NCBI GenBank assembly: GCA_910592205.1
Contig: CAJVPJ010000562.1
Location: forward strand, 7,501-21,863
Length of the DNA: 14,363 nt
Reading direction: 5' to 3'
Origin: Paraglomus occultum
Taxonomy: Eukaryota > Glomeromycota > Glomeromycetes > Paraglomerales > Paraglomeraceae
Shown: positions 9,434 to 14,363 of the stretch, piece after piece
Layout: every line of letters starts with the position of its first letter
How positions within the stretch are numbered: the stretch's first letter is position 1
Notes under the pieces: generated by a model
Seen by the model: only the letters and a program-made list of their open reading frames with translations
What the model was told of the DNA's origin: nothing
The model's database searches: none
Translations under genes and position numbers: made by a program

Positions 9434-9438
9434 CCAAT
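9434..9438 (+). promoter_or_regulatory. CCAAT box, proximal
   Basis: A second CCAAT, in the context CGGCCAATAATAA, lies about 80 bases upstream of the ATG at 9,517. Two same-strand CCAAT boxes about 100 bases apart suggest HAP/NF-Y control of the gene. This is inference from motif and position. Confidence 0.35.
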
Positions 9439-9516
9439 AATAATTGAATCGTAAAATTTCGACCCCTGAAATTGTTCACTTGCACAAAAGTCTTTTTTCA
9501 TTCCAAACTGTGGGGG

Positions 9517-10228
9517 ATGACGAATTCGACTCCATCGGATCCAATACCTCAGCCAAATGCCTCGGAACATTCACCATCAGAATCAGCAGCACTCATCCTC
9601 AAAGTAGCAGCCGCCGTGTTTTTAACAGGATTTACGGGGACCGTATATTCTACGTATGAGCGAAGTAATGCATTCTCGAGTTACGAATCTCCGTATTTGC
9701 GATTATCTGATGATTATTATTCCGAGTGTTTGACATTGTTTTCTTTTTCAGCAAAAAAAGAACTATCAAAGAATGAATCATCGTTAGGGACAAGAATCAG
9801 GCCAATGTCATACAAACAGGCTTCCCTGTTCTCGTTTAAAGCATTCCTCCTTGGGACTACGCTGTGTCTGTCAGGGTCCGGTATACTAGTGCTTGGGATT
9901 AGTTCGGCTTTAGGGGTCTCTAGTGTAAGTGAATGTGACAGAATGTTGCGTATCAGTAGGGGGTATTCGACTTTTCATAAAACTGAACCATTTAATCGTG
10001 TTATAGTTTCACGAATTCAATCAAAAGATGCGTCGGATGATATCATATCACACACCATCATTACAAGAAAGACTTGCGACCGCTGATACTCAAGATGACA
10101 TCAAGGGCTTTGTTGATTTTGCTAACGAATGGGAGAAAATGAAAAAAGAGGCTGCGGATCAGCGCCGACAAAGGGAGGAAGAGCGGGAGAGAAAACGAAG
10201 GGAGGGAAAATGGTGGTGGGAAGACTAG
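9517..10228 (+). CDS. TMEM242: TMEM242 homologue, mitochondrial membrane assembly factor
   Basis: I read three exons: 9517-9664, 9752-9924 and 10007-10228, giving 180 residues. The introns are 87 and 82 bases; donors are GTAATG and GTAAGT, acceptors TTTTTCAG and TTATAG. The first in-frame ATG is at 9,517. Exon 1 encodes a polar start and a first membrane helix (about 25-46, ending GFTGTVYSTYER). Exon 2 encodes a second helix (about 80-103) in the block ASLFSFKAFLLGTTLCLSGS ending SSALGVSS. Exon 3 starts FHEFNQKMRRMIS. This matches the animal TMEM242 core as I remember it: two helices, then an ALGVHS-type motif followed by a short Phe/Lys/Met segment. In human cells TMEM242 is in the inner mitochondrial membrane and helps assemble the ATP synthase c-ring and complex I. 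The C-terminal tail is longer than in human, with a charged coiled coil rich in Arg and Glu, ending in KWWWED. The exon 1 donor was chosen to keep the frame; GTATGA at 9,654 would break it. Confidence 0.8.
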
Positions 10229-10880
10229 AAAAACAATAGACCATGTTAATATATACCGGGTTTAGATCTTCGTAGATATAATATACAAGTTCATATGGAA
10301 GTTGATGAGTACACCTTACCGCGAAATACGGATGGCGCCGCATACTCTAATAGAGGATTCCAAATTCAGTTTCATTATCAATTATGATAAATGCAGGCTA
10401 ACCACAAAAGTCCTCTTGTAGATAAGCAAATACCACTGAGGAATTATTATTGTCAAATCACAGTTTGAGCCCTGTGGAAATGATCAGCGAAACACAAAAC
10501 CGTGGGGGTGAGAACGTTCTGTCGCAGAAACAATATTAATTAATAGAGGGTTTAGCATCGCGGGTTGTATAACAAGGGGGAGGACTAAGGTTTCGCTTAA
10601 AATCGCCAATTTCGACATTGATTTGCTTACTAGCAACTACGTTATTATTATGTGAGAATGTTGTACAACATGAACCGGGATCACAGCAATAACAAGATGC
10701 ATACAAACCTTGCTCTTACTCTCCGACCGCTATATTTTGTTATTTACAACTCACCCACATTTTAAACCACGCCCATAATCGTTTCCGATAATAGTCGAAC
10801 AAGCTACCCAACCTTGTATGTAACAATCGTACAAACATCACGCGGATCACAAACAATTGAATCGTTAATGCAATAGACAA
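10229..10880. other. intergenic region between the TMEM242-like and bleomycin hydrolase genes
   Basis: No coding sequence is supported. The only sizeable frame here (minus strand, up to 10,343) overlaps exon 3 of the TMEM242-like gene and reads its complement. The left part should contain that gene's 3' untranslated region, but no AATAAA follows the stop closely. The right part leads into the bleomycin hydrolase promoter. Confidence 0.45.
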
Positions 10881-10898
10881 TGTTCAATATCTCCAACT

Positions 10899-10906
10899 TA
10901 TAAATA
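10899..10906 (+). promoter_or_regulatory. TATA box TATAAATA of the bleomycin hydrolase gene
   Basis: A full TATAAATA lies 78 bases before the ATG. It is followed by CT-rich sequence (CGTCTCTCCTG and TTTCTCTCTCTG), a typical fungal initiator and leader pattern. This supports transcription starting at about 10,930-10,950 with a leader of roughly 40-50 bases. Confidence 0.6.
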
Positions 10907-10983
10907 CCCTGCATCCATTACGTCTCTCCTGATTAAAGCTTTCTCTCTCTGTTTTTTGCAATATCCGATTCAGATAAACCCAA

Positions 10984-13065
10984 ATGGGCAATTCAAATTC
11001 TCGCTTCCATTTCCCATCAAAGTCTTCCCGTCGTAAGAAAAGACTCCAGCTCTCTCGCACAGCAAGTCTCACAACTTTAGCAGAGACTATTCAGCCGACT
11101 AGACAGCAACCAGAGAATACTAGGGTAAAGCTGAACTACTACTATTACGGTAACGAATGGGAAAAGGTATGCGAGAATGAAGCGGAAAATGGTGAGGCCG
11201 GTAGTGAACTAGAGTTGACTGAATTGGACAAGTACTCGTAAGTATTCAGACGTAATATGCGGAACACTCCCCGCTATCGTACGCGAACGAGAAAACACCA
11301 AGCGGAAACTAATCATTACCCCGACTGCTTTTTCATCGTTATACCACGTGTTCATTGTTATCATGTGATTCTTTGAAACAGTGAAACCTTTAGAGCAGAT
11401 TCAAAGAATAAACTGGTGCTGAATGCAATCGCCGAGAATGACATAACCAAAGTCCTCTTACGAAGAGACGTGAGTATACAACGTGATTTTATCGAGGTCT
11501 ATAATAGGGACTATATTTAATTGCTCCGATCTTTTGTTCAGATAAGAATTGCCGATTTGCACACGTTTAGCGAAAAGCTCGAAATAGAGGGGAAAGCCAC
11601 GGATCAAAAGGCATCAGGGAGATGTTGGTTATTTGCTGCTACGAACGTGTTACGGTTGCATGTTATAAAAAAGTGCGTAGGCATAAAGTTTCGGATTATC
11701 AAGTCGGCGCGCGATTTTTACCAGTGTGTCCCAACAGAAATTTATTTGACATTCATGTTGCGCGTTTTTCTATTTCAGATATAATCTCGAGGATTTCGAA
11801 TTATCACAACCGTATTTGTATTTCTACGACAAGCTGGAGAAATCAAACTGTAAGCAACAAATAAATTTAACGTTAGTTTATTACCATCGTTCTCATACAC
11901 CCGACATCTCACGCCCCTTGTTTATCGTCGACTCTAGGGTTTCTCGAGAACATGATTTCACTCGTCGATGAACCGGTCGAATCTCGTCTACTCCAATACC
12001 TCCTCTCTGATCCGATTTCCGACGGCGGACAATGGGACATGGTACTCAATTTGGTTGGCAAATATGGCGTAGTTCCGAAAAGCGCTTTCCCGGAAACTTA
12101 TCAATCCTCAAACTCGTCCCGTTTGAACTCGATTCTCACGGCAAAATTAAGGGAATATGCCCTGGAAATAAGAGAATTACACAAGCTTGGAAAGGGTGTC
12201 GACCCGATGAGGCAGACAAAGAAAAAGATGATGGAAGAAATTTATAGAATTGTTGCAATTGCGCTGGGTGAGCCGCCAAAGGTGTTTGACTGGTGCTTCA
12301 GAGACAAAAAGGGCAAGTTTTGGGAATATACCAACTTGACGCCCGAAAGGTTCTTTAATGAATTCGTTGGATATAAGGTAAGATTAGTAATGCCGCGTAA
12401 GAACGTGGATTATGGTGTTCACAGTGGAAGAGGAATGGGCCCGATTTAGTTTTACGATATCTATCTTTGGGCTGACTGCTCACATTATTTTCTCTCTCTA
12501 GGCATCCGAAACGTTTTCTTTGACAAACGATCCTCGTAATCCCTACTACCGCCTATACACAGTAGCCTATCTCGGTAATGTCACGGGTGGACTTCCAATC
12601 CGCTATGTCAACATACCTTCTTCCAAAATGCAATCCATAGCCATCTCAGTCTTACGTTCCAAGAAACCCGTTTGGTTCGGAGCCGATGTTGGAAAATTCT
12701 CCAACTCTCTCCTCGGAATTCTCGACAACGATATCTATGACTATTCTCTCGGATTTAATATTAGCTTCAACATGAGCAAGGGTGATAGATTGCAATACGC
12801 CGAGTCAGCAATGACTCACGCAATGGTGTTCACCGGTGTACATTTGGAAGATGGGAAACCTGTTAGATGGAGAGTGGAAAATTCATGGGGTCAAGATAGA
12901 GGGGACAAAGGATACTTTGTTATGTCGAACGATTGGTTCCAGGAATGGGTTTATCAGATTGTGGTTGAGAAGGGTGATGTGGAAAAAGAGATATCGGACA
13001 TATTAAATCAGGAACCTGTAGTATTGCCCGCATGGGATCCGTTGGGATCATTAGCTATGAAGTAA
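10984..13065 (+). CDS. BLMH: bleomycin hydrolase / aminopeptidase C, cysteine peptidase family C1
   Basis: I read six exons: 10984-11237, 11382-11469, 11542-11672, 11779-11849, 11938-12377 and 12502-13065. They give 515 residues with consistent phases and GT-AG introns of 144, 72, 106, 88 and 124 bases. The papain-fold catalytic residues are Cys142 in QKASGRCWLFAATN, with oxyanion Gln136 six residues before it, His434 in AMTHAMVF, and Asn455 in WRVENSWGQD. Other family blocks are FELSQPYLYFYDKLEKSN (about 164-181), DGGQWDMVLNLVGKYGVVPK (about 210-229), VWFGADVGK and the C-terminal LPAWDPLGSLAMK. Family members form hexameric rings, act as aminopeptidases, inactivate bleomycin and hydrolyse homocysteine thiolactone; yeast Lap3/Gal6 also binds nucleic acid. 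The C-terminal arm normally sits in the active-site cleft and is trimmed by self-processing. The ATG at 10,984 has A at -3 and follows the TATA box. The N-terminus (MGNSNS, then a basic cluster RRKKR at 16-20) looks like a myristoylation signal, and the product is longer than the usual 450-480 residues. Confidence 0.93.
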
Positions 13066-13142
13066 AGCTTAGAGGCGAGTTAGGTGAAAAGGCGTTAGAC
13101 TTAGATTTATGAAGTTAAATTAAGCCTTGTGTATACTTTTTG

Positions 13143-13186
13143 AATAAATAATTTTTTGGAGCATGTCTTTTCTTTTTTTGAATAAA
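13143..13186 (+). terminator. two AATAAA polyadenylation signals of the bleomycin hydrolase gene
   Basis: AATAAA occurs at 13,143-13,148 and again at 13,181-13,186, about 80 and 120 bases after the stop codon. Each is followed by T-rich sequence. Position and context suit 3' end formation, and alternative end use is possible. Confidence 0.5.
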
Positions 13187-13189
13187 TTT

Positions 13190-14000
13190 TGGTTTGGCGT
13201 TTGTTTGTTTTTTTTACGCATCGGAAAAAATACCGACATATCTAAAATTTTACATGAATATTTTTCGCGTATTTCGATTTCAAATTGATTGACGATGTAG
13301 CATTTCATTCATATCCTTCTCACCAAGTTTTATTTCATCAAATTCGTTGTACTAACTCTGAATTTATCAGAGCATTATTTAGAATTGATAGAATTTACGA
13401 TTATTATTATGCTTAATTGAATTTGAAACCATATCTTTTTGTGCCTGATTCATCTCTCTTTTTATCATCCGTCAGTTCATTAAACAAAAGTATACCAACT
13501 GAGAGATCATCCAATATGTTACATTATGGAAAAACGTATCATAAGAGGACAGCAAATATACTCTGATTAGTAACTACAAAAGATAGACGTAATTCTCATC
13601 CCCACAAGCAGGTAGAATTTGAAATTCTTTGCTGTAGCGCCTTTCATATATTTATTTGATTTTATATTTAGTATTAGGCAATTACGTTACTGTATAGTAA
13701 TAGGGCAACCGCTATTAGCAATGAATATCTAATGATCCATAATCAGTAACAAGCTTCTTTTGATATGAATGAATCATCTGTCCTCGACAATTTCAGAAAT
13801 CTTGGGTACTTATTTTATTCTGTAATAAAAAATGTACACTATGTTTCCTACATACCTAAGCAGCAAAAACGTAATATCGTATTCAATTATGAAGTAAACT
13901 CGGTGCATTGTTGGGTTCCTGTTCCCACTTTGCACCTATATAGTATAATAATAACCGTTATAAAAACCGGAAAGCGCGAATAAACCCGTGAATTATGTGT
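13190..14000. other. intergenic, no gene seen
   Basis: AT-rich sequence between the converging bleomycin hydrolase and kinase genes. It contains a run of T (13,207-13,216) and short plus- and minus-strand frames of 62-72 codons without recognisable motifs or splice context. It should hold the 3' untranslated regions of both genes. Confidence 0.45.
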
Positions 14001-14363
14001 CTATTCAAGAAGCGTTTGAGTCACTAAATTACAAATAGTAGACAATGTTAATACTGCAAATTGACTTTATTAATAACCAATTACTGTCGTCATACCTGCA
14101 GCTGAATCCAATTCATAACTATTTCTCGGTTTAGGCAAGGCTCCGGTCGGTAAGAGTTTACTAGAGTATTTACTCTCCTTCTCGAGACGTGATAACGGCT
14201 TTACATTATTATGATAAACGGCATTCCACGCGTTGTCACCAGATTTATCCTTTCCCACATCTTCAACAAGACTGTTAATATCATTGTAAAGTTTCGATGC
14301 AGTAGGACGCTTATCAGGATCAGCATCACAACACCGCTCGGCAAGTTTCTTGTATTCCTCTGG
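14001..14363 (-). CDS. protein kinase, C-terminal fragment, cut by the window edge
   Basis: The minus strand is open from the right edge and begins PEEYKKLAERCCDADPDKRP. The pattern C, D, then P-x-x-RPT is the end of the large lobe of a protein kinase domain (subdomain XI, with its conserved Arg), followed by SKLYNDINSLVEDV. A polar tail follows (NAVYHNNVKPLSRLEKES, then LPTGALPKPRNSYELDSAA). The gene can end in two ways. Reading straight on gives GMTTVIGY and TAA at 14,070-14,072. Alternatively a GTATGA donor at 14,095 and a TTTAG acceptor at 14,024 remove 72 bases and give the ending VTQTLLE with TAG at 14,001-14,003. The style recalls the very large kinase family of Rhizophagus, where such genes are often linked to Sel1 repeats; this is recalled, not searched. 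The catalytic residues lie outside the window. Confidence 0.75.

Noticed and set aside
9643-9751. Alternative donors GTATAT (9,643) and GTATGA (9,654) for TMEM242-like exon 1
   Set aside because: Joined to the TTTTTCAG acceptor, neither keeps the frame needed for the KKELSKNE segment. The donor at 9,665 does.
9472-10086. Single long frame of 204 codons as a complete gene
   Set aside because: It starts at TTG and reads through two introns with good splice sites. Splicing instead restores the TMEM242-like motifs and the C-terminal exon.
10122-10343. Minus-strand open frame of 73 codons
   Set aside because: It is mostly the complement of the Arg/Glu-rich third exon of the TMEM242-like gene and has no recognisable motif.
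13765-13983. Plus-strand open frame of 72 codons
   Set aside because: It sits between two convergent genes, has no recognisable domain, and shows no promoter-like sequence.
1-14363. CRISPR array, rRNA, bacterial operon or integrated virus
   Set aside because: No regularly spaced repeats, rRNA-like conserved blocks, ribosome-binding sites or viral genes were seen. The intron-bearing genes mark the window as eukaryotic.

Overview
The window looks like nuclear DNA of an early-diverging filamentous fungus. The best fit is an arbuscular mycorrhizal fungus of the Rhizophagus type. The evidence is AT-rich intergenic DNA, short GT-AG introns of about 70-145 bases, a TATA box and CT-rich leader before one gene, and decayed multicopy coding relics beside intact housekeeping genes. 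The species is an inference from recalled protein style and was not checked by a search.

Layout. From 1 to about 4,720 there is no intact gene. The region holds minus-strand remains of multicopy genes. One (about 1,240-2,753) is a transposon-like gene whose signature LKITCDNVGGQNK is still readable. A second (about 3,390-4,720) had a coiled-coil exon and a nuclease-like domain with an IEVK motif. A third coding-derived stretch lies at about 350-1,010. From 4,720 to 6,590 I see no gene. At 6,597-7,568 (minus) an intact single-exon gene encodes a four-helix, MARVEL-like membrane protein with a long charged tail. A gene-poor stretch of about 1.9 kb follows.

The right half holds the two best-supported genes, both spliced and on the plus strand. 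One is a three-exon homologue of TMEM242 (9,517-10,228), a mitochondrial assembly factor. The other is a six-exon bleomycin hydrolase / aminopeptidase C, a papain-fold cysteine peptidase of 515 residues (10,984-13,065). Its N-terminus, MGNSNS followed by a basic cluster, looks like an N-myristoylation signal. At the right edge the C-terminal end of a protein kinase gene enters on the minus strand.

The genes do not form an operon or an obvious pathway. The main contrast is between a repeat-rich decayed block on the left and a gene-bearing block on the right. I found no convincing new multi-gene system. The most interesting items are the predicted lipid-anchored peptidase and the decayed gene families on the left.
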